Below, in pieces: positions 52,642 through 64,000 of a DNA stretch of 64,000 nt. Numbering within the stretch: position 1 is the stretch's first letter; the number at the start of each line of letters is the position of its first letter. The notes below the pieces were generated by a model. It was not told the DNA's origin. It did not search any database and was given only the letters and a program-made list of their open reading frames with translations. The stretch lies in NCBI GenBank assembly GCA_032433595.1, contig JASWJB010000184.1, forward strand, positions 1 to 64,000. Direction: 5' to 3'. Origin of the DNA: Conoideocrella luteorostrata. Its lineage: Eukaryota; Ascomycota; Sordariomycetes; Hypocreales; Clavicipitaceae. The translations under genes were made by a program, and so were the position numbers.

Positions 52642-55600
52642 AGCTCACGCATGGCGTGGGCGGCGTGATGACGAAGTCTGTGAAAAAAAAAAAAAAAAAC
52701 TAAAAAAAACTCAATTATGGTCAGCTTGCATGATGATGATTCCGGAAAGTATAAAGTAATCGATCTGAATCGTACCGTGGACAGATGTACATACACGTCT
52801 CGACAGGATTGCGGTGGACCCGAAATAGCCATAGAAGTAACAGTGCGCAATGAGAGGTAGACTCTGTACTGACAACTGCGATGAGGCGGATTTTTGAGCA
52901 TGAAGTACAATTAGATACCTCCTAGATACGGAGTAGATGTTAGAAGGTTCGAAGATAGAGCAGCAGCGAATTGTCACAGTCAGAATTGTTCGGATGTGTG
53001 GGTGCCCTGGCAGATTAGTCATGTATCCAAGTGCGACCCCTCCCTTGTCTACTCCGTAGAGCCACTGGTACATCTGCTGATAATTTGCTGGAGATACGTT
53101 CGTGCGGTTTCCACGTATTCTGTACTCCGTACTCCGTAGTTACTCCGTACTCACTCTAGATTCTGCACCTCACGAGCAGCCTGCTTAACCGTCAAATTCT
53201 TGCTGCCGCCCGCAGGCATCCTGGCTGGAAGCTACGTTCCGAGAAGCTTCGTTCCGAATCCAATTGGCTCCGATCGTTGCCGCGAGCATACTAACAAGCA
53301 GCCCCCTCACGAGCCCGACTGTTACTTCCGACCGGCGCTGCCGCAGTTATCCGAGCTGGCAGCTTCCTCACGAGCCCGGCTGTTCATTTCGATTCGTGCT
53401 GCCGTTATCCTGGCCGACGATTTCTTTACAAATTCAATGCTTTAGGTAGCTGTCGCGTCCCAGTTGGCAGCTTCCGCACGAGCCCGACCTTGCGTTTCGA
53501 TCGCCGCCACAATTATCCTATCCGGCGGCTTCTATCCCATTCAATAGCCGCCAGCGGCGATTGTCCTAGCCAGCAGCATCCATTCCTCACTCCTGCTATT
53601 CTTACATTCCAGTCAGAGCATGGCGGTGCGTTGCTGTCACTCTACGCAGTTTGCTTGAGCAACACGGAGTCAAAATACGATAACAAGGCGTACACAATTT
53701 CTGAACATACCACAGAGGTTAACTGAGGATATATATCAGCCATCTAATACCACCGTGCCCTCCGGAAGCTAAGCCCGGCTATGTTATCACACATTAAACC
53801 GTGGGTTCACGCTGGCAACGCGGACTTATTTTGGTAAGGTTCTATGGCTTTTTGTAAGCTAGAGATTAGATAAAGTAGGAGGGAGATGAAGTTATTTAGC
53901 TAGCAAACCAAAGACCAGCCAGAAGTTAACACGCGTGATCGTTGTCCAACTAGCCTGAGGCCTAATCCAAGCCTGTAATCATTGGTCTATGACACTCGAC
54001 TACTCCAGCTATTTTTCTCTTCGAATAGACTAGCTTTATGCCAAAAGAAGTAATGCTCCCGCATCACTGCTGCAAACCCCGAGGTCCTGACCGCCACAGC
54101 TGCCGTCGGTTTCCCCAATTTCACAGAGTTGTAGCTATTGGGTCCACTCCGGGGGCAGAGGTCTTGTCATGTCTCTGCAGCACTACTCTGTGGTAGTCTG
54201 CTGAAATCGCCCACAAGCAGCAGGCGTGATCCCTTGGCCATTCTAGCTACATTCCTCGGCAATTTATGTTAGTTGTTCTACGAATTTACTACAGGTATCC
54301 TCATCGTCAGCTTTGAATAGCAATGTGTATCTCATTGTACTGAGGATAGATGCTAGAGAGAACTGGCAGACCATATACGAATCCTGCCCTCAGAAGAAGT
54401 ATGTCAGACGTGACGCTGGACGTCATTGTACCTGAAATCCGAGCAAGATTCCTACATCAATGTCTTTGCAACCGGCCATGATTTAGCTGAGTGGATATGT
54501 GTCCAGCTAGCGAAGAAGTTAGTTAAAAGTGGTTGCATAATGCTGGTGACAGTTCTGAAACTGCTGCAAAATTTGCTTGCATTTCCACAGGGTGACTATC
54601 AGCCGGCCACCCGAATGCACTGCACAAGCGATGCATCTGCCCGATTGAGCTACTCTTTTACTTAGCTATCTGGCGTGCAAATCTCTGATTACCGCGACTA
54701 TTCCCAGTGCGTCGCAGTTTACTACGCATGAACTTGCGACTTGATTGCACAGTGTTGTTGTTGGCACCTCCAACCAATCCTGGACGGCGCAAGGGTGAGT
54801 GCTCCCACTGTCTGAAATGACGCGTTATCTTCAGAAAACGGATGCCTGGGTTGCACTTTTATTGTAATTGGCTTTTGCTTCGTGTAGTTTGAGGGCTTGC
54901 TCATAGCCACAAGGTGTGCGTCGTCTTTCCATTCGGTAGCATGTTGTCGGATCTGCCACAGCCAGAGTGGGAAATACGAAAGATAAAATGTACTGATATT
55001 TTTTTTTCGAGCAACTATTGCTTGAAAGTTTGAAATAAAATAATCAAAAAGGGGCTGACAGAGTGCCACACAAAAAATGGCGTAGCCAGAGGCAACTTTT
55101 CATGTGTAGTTACGACCCTTAAGAGGCTCATATTTTCTTGTGACACGTGGTAGGGGCCTTACTAATTCTCTGTAAAGACCATAAGAAAAATGTACCACCG
55201 CAATTTTTTGGCTCTAGATGTGATAATTACGATGAGTTGCTGTTCGATAAATTCCGGCGCCTAGAAATTTATAAACTCAATAGCCAACTTTATGGAGTAA
55301 CGTCCTCATATAATCCTTAGTTTGAGTCAGTTTTGAGATCATTTGTTAGGAGATGTGATTGAAAGAAGTAATTACGGCGTATAAGCTGCGTCCTATTCTT
55401 TTACGGTTGACTGGCGGCCGGATTATTAGCTCGTCATGGCGCATTAACCAAAGCAACTAACCCACATAACCCAACCAGAGCTAATGCAGTTGACCACTGC
55501 CACGCTAACCAGCTGGCTACAAGTATAGGCCGGTCGTAATATCGGACCGTAATTAGAACTCAAGATCTACAAGTTGGATTTCAAGGCAGCAATAAGAGCC

Positions 55601-56124
55601 GGAGGCTTTGCAGACAGATGAAGTGGAAACATAGGCTATCGTTTGAGGTATGCATTGTTCTGGTGTGAACAATTATCTAAGCTCTAAGAAGAAATGATTA
55701 TCCTCGCTTTCGCACGGATACCCGCGTTTCAACCTAACCGCCACTCAAGAACCGCGGATAGGGTTCCACCCACCCTATCTTAAAACAGAACAAGCCGAGA
55801 TCTCGGATGCGAAACAGCAACACATCCGGCGAGATGAAACATCTCAAAGCTTATCGCAATATCCTTCGATGAATCTCGATCGTGAAATACGTCATTTTAG
55901 AAATCAATAAGTGACGTAATTTGAGTAAAAATAGAGAAAAGACGTATAAGTTTACTTATTCCAATTTGATTATAAATAGCATCCTCGGTCCCATTTACGT
56001 CGAGAGAAAATCATCATCTACAACTCCTCTACAGCTATCTCTATTTGAACATTTTACAACTACAAGTTAAAAATCAACACTTTTATTTTCAGAAATTCCT
56101 TTTTGAGACACAATTTTTTCGACA
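52642..56124. other. 3.5-kb stretch with repeats, no intact gene
   Basis: Begins with an A-run near 52683. TACTCCGTA occurs three times at 53121-53151 and once near 53049. A degenerate repeat follows (listed separately). On the minus strand at 53980-54420, pieces such as LLVGDFSRLPQ faintly recall the endonuclease of LINE-type retrotransposons, with many stops. 55860-56060 is AT-rich and forms the promoter of the next gene. Confidence 0.4.
53165..53500. repeat. Degenerate tandem repeat with CACGAGCCCG core
   Basis: The block TGGCAGCTTCCTCACGAGCCCGGCTGTT and close variants recur near 53170, 53296, 53358 and 53468, with GCTGCCG/TTATCC between. Spacing is irregular (about 60-125 bp). Seen by eye; unit borders are approximate. 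Confidence 0.5.
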
Positions 56125-56559
56125 ATGAAAGCCTCCATCACTCTCCTCGCTCTTGTTGGACTCGTTGCAGCGGCTAATCCACGCCAGGGATCGGGACTTA
56201 CACGTCGCCAGGTATGTCAGCTTCCATAATTGATCTCGTGCCCCTCATGACTATGCGCTAACAAAACAACAGCGTGAAGACATCGCGTTTGAAAACGAGC
56301 CCTGGGCCAAAAAGCCCGACGTTTCCGGGGGTGACGCCGATCGCATTGACGCCCAGAGCGGCGTCGCCAATCAACTAGGAAATGAAAATTTTGAGCAAGT
56401 AAGATATCTGGTCTTTCCTACCTAAAAGAGAAATGCTGGAGATATGCTAACATAAACATATAGGAGCTCGATTATGAGAACGGACTCAAGGGTTCGCCAG
56501 GACGGATCGAGGCGGCGGCCAAGCCCGTTCCGGAGCTTGAAGGGAACTCTGGATTCTAG
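56125..56559 (+). CDS. Small secreted protein, unknown function
   Basis: Three exons, 56125-56211, 56273-56398 and 56464-56559, with introns of 61 and 65 nt, all phase 0, give 102 residues. MKASITLLALVGLVAAANP is a signal peptide. A dibasic site (LTRRQ) follows at residues 27-28, right at the first exon border, so a propeptide could be removed. The mature part is acidic and polar (EDIAFENEPWAKKPD, GNENFEQELDYENG, PELEGNSGF) with no cysteine. The promoter is AT-rich. No family was recognised. It has the size and architecture of fungal pheromone-like or secreted peptide genes, but there are no internal repeats. Confidence 0.72.
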
Positions 56560-57293
56560 AGAGTCCAACACCGTCAAGCAAGCTCTATGTACCTCTTGGT
56601 CGTTGATCTGCTATAGACTTTAAACACAGAAGGCATCGTTGTAGCGTGGGGTTTTCTTGAATAGTTTAGTCTCCGTTATCTATCCTAACACCACGTTCAG
56701 AGGAAATAAACACAAACCTTCTTCTCAAGCTTCTCTAAACCTCCGTTTTTAAGACGAACTAAGTATAAAATTTGCAATGTGCATGTCACAGATCCATCCT
56801 ATGAAGAAAAGTGCCCATATGGCTACCTCTAAACAATAGGAGCTTAGGAGTGAGCATGTCTACAAAGGTTCTACTGCTTTAGGTACTGATCGTCTGGCTG
56901 GTAATCCTCATAGTGCTGTTAGCTTCTGCGTTGGTTACACGGTTACATGACATCTTGTCTATAGTTTCGACTCAACATGCTTATACCTTTGCTATGGCTT
57001 TCTGAGCCAAAAACTCGCGGAGCAATCTACAATAACTTGCTATTATCCTCATTTTTCTGAATTTCACCTTCTGCCATTAAGGTTTTAGTCAAAGCCACAG
57101 CGGAGTCATTGTAGAAGTATGTGGAAGTCTGTGGAATACAACTATCGTCGTGGGCCGTCCACCGCTTCGTGCTGTTGCTTGGCGGGTCAAACCTCAGATA
57201 GTAGCTATTTGAGGTGTATCGTGCGGAAAGCTAAATATTACAAAGACGGTCACTTTCAAATGAGTATTCTTGGTTATTGTTGAGGATTTTTAA
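56560..57293. other. Intergenic region
   Basis: No gene was recognised; convergent 3' ends of the small secreted protein and the rhodopsin-like gene. Confidence 0.4.
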
Positions 57294-58278
57294 CTATGCG
57301 CATGGAATTAATTCCTGAGTAAAACTGCCAAAAACTGCCGGAAATAAGCGAACCAACACCAGTCGAATGCCCGGTAAACAAGTGCATATTAACCCAATGT
57401 TAATCTCAATGGCGGACCACAATATAAGCTCAAAGTCGTCATATGTTGGGTTGGACGAATTCATATAATAGGATTTTAGTGTATGAAGGCGGAATATCGA
57501 AACTCCAGTCATTCTGTTTTCGCGTAAGTATCTTTCTTACATATTTTAGCATTGAGAGTTCTGGTACAAAGTAGGCAACTTACATTAAGCCGGTCATGAA
57601 CATAAAAGACGAGATGACTTTCTGTCTCCGGGTAAGGCTCAGCCCTCTCACCTGTGATAGCGGGATAGAAACCAGCCAAAAATCCACAGCAACGTTGACT
57701 ATGGCATTGACCCAGCCCCATGCATTAATGTCGATGCAATGGCCCTTTGTAGAATCTTTCTGGGTCATTTCAAACCTTGTCCAGCTATACTGGATAGGCG
57801 TGCATTCCATAGCAGACCCCATGATAAATGCAATACCTAGAACGAGATGAAAGGCGATAGTGCCCACCAGTAGTCTGCGTACAATTTTACCAGGGAAAAC
57901 CGAGAGGTAAAAGAAAGACAGCATGAGCTTGACAAGAGTAAGGAGAGCGAAATACAGAATTTGTATGATATAAACGTAGAGGCCGAAGAAGACAAGGTCT
58001 TCTGCTTGGAGTGCCCAGACACTCTTGCCCAAGCCATTACTATTCAGTCCCACGAGTAGTAAGGAAAGGCTTGTTATGGCGATCGGCACCGTAAGAAGAC
58101 ACAAAATGAGATGAATGTCGACATAAAATCGTCGTTTGGTGCAAAACAATCTGCCACACAATCGTAATATCAGAGACCCAGCCGTGAGGATTGCGAACAC
58201 GATATTGACAATGAGAAATAGCGTTGACTTGTCTTGAACAGGAGTCCCACATGCAATTTCTGTAGCATTTCTTGTCAC
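57294..58278 (-). CDS. Fungal rhodopsin-domain integral membrane protein (PTH11-like group), 5' end unresolved
   Basis: Exons up to 58278-57584 and 57513-57294 are joined by a 70-nt intron. The protein has about seven hydrophobic helices: FLIVNIVFAILTAGSLILRL, IHLILCLLTVPIAITSLSLLLVG, VYIIQILYFALLTLVKLMLSFFYL, LLVGTIAFHLVLGIAFIMGSAM, NAIVNVAVDFWLVSIPL and EINIGLICTCLPGIRLVLV. Motifs such as FYVDIHLIL, LTLVKLMLSFFYLSVF, CIDINAWGWVNAIVNVAVDFWLVSIP and NPTYDDFELILWSAIEIN fit the Fung_rhodopsin family, whose members include plant-surface-sensing Pth11. No ATG lies at the start (GTG at 58278), and AACACAG just upstream looks like an acceptor, so a 5' exon is missing from the model. The C-terminal tail is short. 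Confidence 0.75.
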
Positions 58279-61200
58279 TGTGTTATAGAGGGTGTAAGTG
58301 AATTAGTCGATTAGGCGGCGGGGCCAATTCGAGGTCGGCACCTACGAATAGCTTCTCGGAGTGAGCACTGCACTAAAACGCAGCTCTCTAGAGTCGCGTT
58401 ATTTGTAACAGAGTCGCATGAATGCCCGATTGAATATGTGGATGAAGTAGTGAAACAATTCTTCTATTCGCCTCAGGAGAAGGTCTTGATTAATATATTT
58501 TTTTTACGCAGTGGTACAAAGCCGGACTTTTGCTTACCGCGCAGCTAGGCAAACTAGTGATTTCCACAGTGGAAAATGCCATTTCTTCGCCTAATTGTCT
58601 AGGCAGAGTACGTTGCGCTGCAACTCGATATTTCGTCCGATAAAACTTCTAATCTTGGCGGAAGCAAATGGTCCGATCGTCAATATTGCGGATGTCAAAT
58701 ATCATCTGAAATTGCAGAATAAGCGTGAAACCCAAGGAACAAGAAAGAGCCATGAACATTCAAATTACCGCGTTCTTAGTATCATATTTAACTACTGTTA
58801 ATCTGCCTTCAAAGCGTTACGCTAACCCTAAAGACGTGGCTGCGCCTGTGCGTAGATGGCCATGTCGGACATCAAAGGTTGCCCGGGGGGATCAGAGCTG
58901 ACCCTTAACCCCCTCATCAATGCTAACTGACCCCATTTCTGCGCTTCCAGTGTCTTTTCCTATCCCTTATGAGACAGGTACAGCTATATCTTGCTTTTGA
59001 ACACACATAGCGGCAAGACAGACACACGTGTTCCATTGTGTAATGCAAAAGTGAGAAATTCGTAGAAATGGTGCATTAGTAAACCCCATCGCGGTTTGTC
59101 GGCATCCGTGCGCGGCGAAATAGGTCTATCCGAGGAGACGGAAGATTTTGAGGCAATAAGCGACGCCAGCCCACGAGCTGCGGAGAGCTATCATCACCTG
59201 CATTTTTCGTTCAGTAGAATTCGAATGCCTCCAACAGCACCAACCGCTCTGCTGCATCGCCACCAAGCACAAACAACTGCTGTTGTCTCAGCATTTTACT
59301 AGAAACAGAAGTTTCGGCGAGTTCAAGACTTGGAGAATTACAACAGAGCACACGGACATGTCCGCGCGTGAGGCTGTCCATCGCCACCTTAGCGTCGGAA
59401 GGGCGCGGGCTGCTAATAGTCCAAGCGCCACAATCTATCCTCCAACAATGCCTTGCGGGGTGACGACTGCGAGTATTCCAAGGAATAAGCCACCCAATGT
59501 TGTGGGGTTTGTTTCATATGTGAAACTATGCCTTTCTTACGGTTACAACAGTTATCTCTACGGGTTAGCGTACGCTCAAGTAAATTATGTGTCGCAGGGC
59601 AAAATGCAATAGGACTACTCCATATAGTGGATAGGCTTCAGGGGTACAACTGCGCAAATGTCTCTAAACCCTTACCCTGCCGTGGTCCTTCTCTAATTTA
59701 CCCCGCGGCACATACTCCGTAATCCGCCTCTTCTTGTACTGTTTGGCTTTGGAGGTATCGGGCTAAAAGTTAACTTTCTTACCCCCGAACTCTAAACTAA
59801 TGTAAGCCACAGCCGATTAGTCTTCAACAACTATCCGTTTGTGAGTGGATATGTGGGTACACGGCCTGTGAGAGAAAGGATACTTGGCCCCTGGGCCCGA
59901 GGCAGGAATTCAGGACAGGCGTGTCTAAGATTGTAGGGGTATTTATAGGGGGATTTGGACGAGGCCGTCAGACGAGGGATTCTGTTTCCATCATCACTGT
60001 AACACAGCTCTTCCCATCAATGCAAAACAATTTGAACCTCTCCCATTTATTCCAACAATATTAACAGGGGACCCGGCAACCCAATGGACTTGGACGTCAT
60101 GAGGATCACTAGCTACCGGTCTGACGTTGCCTCGCGTTGGGTAGTTTTTAATACTTCTCCGTCAACTAAATAACGCTAACTCCACAAGAAGTCGAACTCT
60201 ACAATGCTAAAAGAGAGTTCATAATTCTCACTAGCTTCTAAATCTTTTCATGAGACTGGAGGCAAGGCATCCTTCATATTATTGTTGGCCGACAGGTTTA
60301 TAGACTAGACCCGAGTCATTGTACGTCTCGAGTATTCTCCTTATTTTTGTGGTCCATCAGACTGTCATTTAGGGCCAAGAATCAACACCGTAGTGGCTGG
60401 AAGAAGACTGTAAGCCAGACTACTCATACGCAAAAAGGAAGACGTAGGAAAATTTGACCGGCAAGCACCCACTAGCAGTGAAGTTTCCCACTGCATTGAG
60501 ATAAATCCAAGACTGCCTCGGATACCGCTCATCATCTCGGAGTCAAACACGCGGATACCTAATGAAGAGAACATCTGTACTAAGTTTCCGCTGGATAGTT
60601 TGGTTTTACCTTTTGGTATAAGAAGCCCCATTTTTGATATAGTTTTAATTACAATATCTTTCCTACATTGGGTTTATTATGCATAGCATTCTCACAAGAA
60701 CGTAGAAGTGGGGCTAATATTCAATCCCAGCTTGTTCAAATTATCCGCTTGGGGTTTCAAGTAAGTAACTAGAGGGTTAGTTTTGCATCTTCCCTGAAAA
60801 ACCTCGATCCGCCCGTGTCTTCAGACGTACATATCTTCTCGTGTATAGTATCTCCACCTCCAGAGCTCCCGAGGAGCACTCAAGCGTGTATAGGGTCCAG
60901 TCTACGGTTCAAAGTCTTCTATCCATATCTCGCATAGCCAGTTAGCGACTCTATCCATTGGTCTGATCTGTGAACGAGTGTCAAGCTTCTTGCATCACAG
61001 TCGCCTTTCTTATCCATGAGCAGGTTGTTACACTGGCATTGGCTACAAATGCTATTGTTGAATTCTCCGACCAAGTCTGCTTAAGACGTATGGTTAGAGA
61101 AACAGTCAAATCTGACGTCTCGATCGGTTCGTGATGGTGGTAGAATGCGAAGTGGTCATGTATTTGACCGGGGGCATCCGTTTTCTTGGGAGCTAGTGCG

Positions 61201-61311
61201 TTGGGAGTCCGTCACACCATGGTGCGATGTTTTACTAGGGCGGATTGCAGTTTGTCACCTATCCCTTGGTTGAGCGGCCTGAATTCTCTATATACTTTGG
61301 ACTGATGCATC
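58279..61311. other. 3.0-kb stretch without a recognised gene
   Basis: Only short open frames. The 5' exon of the rhodopsin-like gene is probably within the first few hundred bases. TACTCCGTAA motif near 59713. Confidence 0.4.
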
Positions 61312-61906
61312 TTGCTTGATTCAGCCCTAGAATCACTGTCTGGCGCGGCGCTGAGGTTCGTCCTCGCTCAAGGACGCGTCCATATGTTGGGCGTGCAAGT
61401 ACACCCATGTAAGTGGTCATCAGCGCGGGGCAAAATTGGAAACTATGACCCCGCCGCCGCCGAAGACTATCCTGGAGAAGAGATTTATCTCCCTTTCTCC
61501 TCTGTATGCACACCGCAAGTTGTGGATAACCCCCCAAATTACGATGTCGCCCTTTGGGAGACCCACGAAACGGAGGATGGCTGCACCCCCGTCATCCGAA
61601 CTGACAACAGGCGAGCATTTTACTGCCAAATACCACCGTCTCATTTTCCACCAATCCCCCAAGCTCAAAGAGCAATACTTCAAATGCCTCAACCTGCTGC
61701 GTTCAGGGCAGGGGAGGGAGAAGAAGACGACTTTTATCTTGAAGATGCGTAACGCAGGGCAGCCCAGATCCGCGGCACGTTGGAGAGACTTCACGACCGA
61801 GGCATAGTATAGGGTGATGCGAAGCCCGATAACAAATTGATCGACATGGACGATAATGCGTGGATCTGTTGCGTTATGTGCCTTCATGAGCATATGAGCA
61901 ATTTGC
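61312..61906 (+). pseudogene. Protein kinase-like gene with two nonsense codons
   Basis: In one frame the sequence runs EGEEDDFYLEDA, stop TAA at 61750-61752, RRAAQIRGTLERLHDRGIV, stop TAG near 61807, then GDAKPDNKLIDMDDNAWI. The last part is the catalytic loop of a fungal kinase-like family (usual form GDxKPDNVLID, with the catalytic Asp and the Mg-binding Asn). The expected residues at the two stops are Gln and Trp. Both changes can be explained by C-to-T at CpA, on the plus strand for CAA to TAA and on the minus strand for TGG to TAG. After AWI the expected DFG-like segment is not seen. Clearly not functional. Confidence 0.7.
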
Positions 61907-62670
61907 AACAGTGGAAATCGGCAGAAATAGAAGAATTCAATTCAAGAAATGACTGTGCACTGATCTTTCTGACAGGGAGCTATTCTCGTCTCAACACATT
62001 TCACACGTCCTCTGCTTGAATCGCGCAATGATTATCTACGAAGCGACGCACCACCTGTGTGGGTTGCGCAGGGTGTTGTGCAATACCGGTATCGATACCA
62101 GTATGCGGTCAAAATGCAATATATTTAATAATCTCTGTATGTCTCTGTAAGAAGAAGAAAACAAGCCAAGGTGGGAGGCTCGATATCGCCGTATAAATAT
62201 CGTGGCTGAAAGGTGGCCACGTGACCTGCTCCGTGCTTTCTATTGTGCTTGACGGAGGGATTCCAACATTATTGTATTAGGTTTAAGGTAGTGTGAGACA
62301 AGTGAGACGAACTGCAAATAGAATTTCTGGTGGGGTCCCGTGGGAACGACTTTCCGGGCAAAAAAAGTATCCTATCCTGTGCTATCAGCCATCCACATAG
62401 ACCGGTTAGCATTCTAGGAGATAGAATCTTCAAATCACGCATGGATTCACATATTTTAGCGTAGACATATGTTGAAATCGACTTCATCGTAAAAGAAATA
62501 TATTATTCATTCATATTAAATTCTTTCCGGGCCCGTACAGCTGGTTTTGGTTGTGACTGTGGCAGAAAACCCACCCGCAGGGGCTGGACTGGACAGTGGT
62601 GCCTGGATGTAGGCCTAACCTGGCCACGAGACGCTACCCCGTCAATAACGTCAATGAGTACTTCTTTCAT
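61907..62670. other. Intergenic region
   Basis: Distal remains of the kinase relic and the terminator of the laccase gene; nothing else was recognised. Confidence 0.35.
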
Positions 62671-64000
62671 TCAAACTCCTGAATCTTCCTGTATAATGCC
62701 ATGAGAAATTTTGAATGCCGACCAGGACTTGCAAATCCTGTCAACCTCGTCTCCATCAGTAAGAGCAGGGATGTCGTTGTAACGCTCAAGCAGTTGCAAC
62801 GCAAAACCCTCACTAGTATGCCACCCAATGTGACAGTGCATCAACCAAGCGCCAGGATTATTAGTTTCGAAGGCAAGAACAAGATGACCTCCTCCGGGGA
62901 GCACAACGGTGTCTCTTCTGGCAGGGTTGTTTTGTCTTTTCAGCGCGCCTCTCCTTTGTGAATATGGTCCTCTTCCCTGAGCAAGAACATAAAAGTCATG
63001 TCCATGCAAGTGAATTGGATGTGGTGTCAAAATAGTAGTAGTAATGACCATGTAGACCCATTTATTTTTTTCAGGTAGTTCAATGACGGCGTTGGAATTT
63101 ATGAAATCTCTTGAGTTTCGCACAACCTGCATTAGTGTTGGCTTGTTCCAGTCAACAATCATAGTGGTGTTGTTCAGCGTCCACTTGAATAACCCATCAA
63201 CCCGTTCGACATCGACGTCCGACGACAACTGCATATCTGCATCGCCAACACCACGGCTAACAATGGGTCGCAGAAGATGAGTTTCGTCGTCGCATGAGTC
63301 TATGTATTTATAGGCAGAGGTTGTGGGCTCAGAGGGCTCGTCGTCGTAGGATACAATCGCGCGAATATTCTCTGGCTCGGCATTTCTCGAGCACTTCAGC
63401 TGTGGAATGGCTCTCATCCAAAAGTTTTTGGCTGTTGACGCCTGATTGGCAAGGACTATAATGTCATATCTCTGACCTATAGCAATATCCAGAACCCACC
63501 TTTGGTAGGGCACTACCGGGACGAGGTCGGCGGCCATGACCGTCATGATATGGTGATCAATCATGAACTTGAAATGAGTGTCCATTGCAGAATTCACAAG
63601 CCGGATGCGGTAGGATTTTCCGGGCTTGAAAGATACGCTGAGCCACTTGCCGAGGTTACCGTAGACGTTGGTGCCATTTATAAGCCCCGTTGCAAGAATA
63701 GGAGGGCCATCTGTCTCGGCAGCAGTGTATAGCTGATCAGCAGTCGAGTGATCCCAGTCATTCAGGAAAAGCATGCCGAGATCCTCATCGTAGTTTTGTG
63801 AAGCGGGCCCGTTAATCACGATGCCTCCAAACACACCCTGCCATGCCTGCAGCCCAAAGTGGGAGTGATACCAGGCCGTACCATACTGGACAGCTTTCCA
63901 AGTATATGTGGCGGTTTCCCCAACTGCTATAGGGCACTGTGTGATTGAAGTGACACCGTCATTTTGGTTCGTGAAGTTTTGTCTAATGCCGTGGAAATGA
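62671..64000 (-). CDS. Laccase / multicopper oxidase, 5' part beyond the window
   Basis: The open frame runs from the stop at 62671 to the window end without interruption (443 codons). Copper-binding blocks in order: HFHGIRQ (L1), WYHSHFGLQAWQGVFGGIVI (L2), HPIHLHGHDFYVLAQG (L3) and HCHIGWHTSEGFALQLLER (L4), with the Cys and His of type 1 copper. The middle domain has the cupredoxin motifs KSYRIRLVNSAMDTHFKFMIDHH and GQRYDIIVLANQ. The protein ends EDSGV, the C-terminal DSG(L/V/I) plug typical of ascomycete laccases. The residue ten positions after the Cys is Leu (FALQLLER), as in many ascomycete laccases. It would oxidise phenols with O2; roles include pigment or toxin polymerisation and lignin attack. 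Confidence 0.93.
   Translation of the reverse strand, partial: HFHGIRQNFTNQNDGVTSITQCPIAVGETATYTWKAVQYGTAWYHSHFGLQAWQGVFGGIVINGPASQNYDEDLGMLFLNDWDHSTADQLYTAAETDGPPILATGLINGTNVYGNLGKWLSVSFKPGKSYRIRLVNSAMDTHFKFMIDHHIMTVMAADLVPVVPYQRWVLDIAIGQRYDIIVLANQASTAKNFWMRAIPQLKCSRNAEPENIRAIVSYDDEPSEPTTSAYKYIDSCDDETHLLRPIVSRGVGDADMQLSSDVDVERVDGLFKWTLNNTTMIVDWNKPTLMQVVRNSRDFINSNAVIELPEKNKWVYMVITTTILTPHPIHLHGHDFYVLAQGRGPYSQRRGALKRQNNPARRDTVVLPGGGHLVLAFETNNPGAWLMHCHIGWHTSEGFALQLLERYNDIPALTDGDEVDRICKSWSAFKISHGIIQEDSGV

Noticed and set aside
53744..53835. Possible 5S rRNA-like stretch (ACCACCGTG ... GGAAGCTAAGC)
   Set aside because: A few bases resemble the generic 5S core, but the rest does not fit the fungal 5S sequence I know, and the 3' half is absent.
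53980..54420. LINE-type endonuclease relic on the minus strand
   Set aside because: Only one short block (LLVGDFSRLPQ) recalls the family and stops are frequent; not enough to call.

Overview
The window looks like nuclear DNA of a filamentous ascomycete, most likely an Aspergillus/Penicillium-type eurotiomycete. Genes carry short introns (about 46-102 nt) with GTRNGT-like donors and YAG acceptors. Gene families are typical of Pezizomycotina: an ATP sulfurylase with a C-terminal APS-kinase-like domain, Zn2Cys6 regulators, a fungal rhodopsin-domain membrane protein, an ascomycete laccase ending in DSGV, and a phosphorylase-NACHT-ankyrin NLR. The short motif TACGGAGTA/TACTCCGTA recurs between genes. 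Gene density is low and there are many broken genes, so this reads as an accessory or subtelomere-like region with one housekeeping gene (ATP sulfurylase). All gene models were joined by hand from splice signals and protein logic.

Layout. 0.4-2.1 kb: a decayed UstYa-type (DUF3328) oxidase gene followed by an intact small secreted precursor made of two identical 20-residue units ending in Lys-Arg, i.e. a candidate dikaritin-type RiPP locus at the left edge. 4.7-10.2 kb: a secreted protein, a tautomerase-superfamily enzyme and an NAD(P)-dependent reductase. 12.0-15.4 kb: an NLR-like gene with near-identical ankyrin repeats. 16.7-22 kb: two secreted proteins, a reductase relic and a small three-exon gene. 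23-27.3 kb: an astacin-like metalloprotease with three H-type lectin domains, and a type-B carboxylesterase. 28.4-31.3 kb: an alpha/beta-hydrolase relic and a Zn2Cys6 regulator. 32.9-38.4 kb: a fungal-specific protein, a DOMON/cytochrome b561 redox protein and a P-loop kinase fragment. 38.8-42.2 kb: a divergent pair of a Zn2Cys6 regulator and a secreted alpha/beta hydrolase. 43-50.5 kb: a dead SRPK-like kinase and 6 kb of unassigned debris. 50.6-52.6 kb: ATP sulfurylase. 56-64 kb: a small secreted protein, a rhodopsin-like membrane protein, a second kinase-like pseudogene and the 3' part of a laccase.

How the genes may work together. The oxidase/precursor pair is the only set that clearly suggests a shared pathway: the precursor would be secreted, cut by Kex2 after each Lys-Arg, and its core modified by UstYa-type enzymes. 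The local oxidase is frameshifted, so a working one would have to lie elsewhere. The 38.8/40.9 kb regulator-hydrolase pair shares a promoter of about 400 bp and may be co-regulated. Three diverged copies of a pogo-like terminal sequence, two minisatellites and at least six gene relics point to repeated transposition, point-mutation decay and gene loss.
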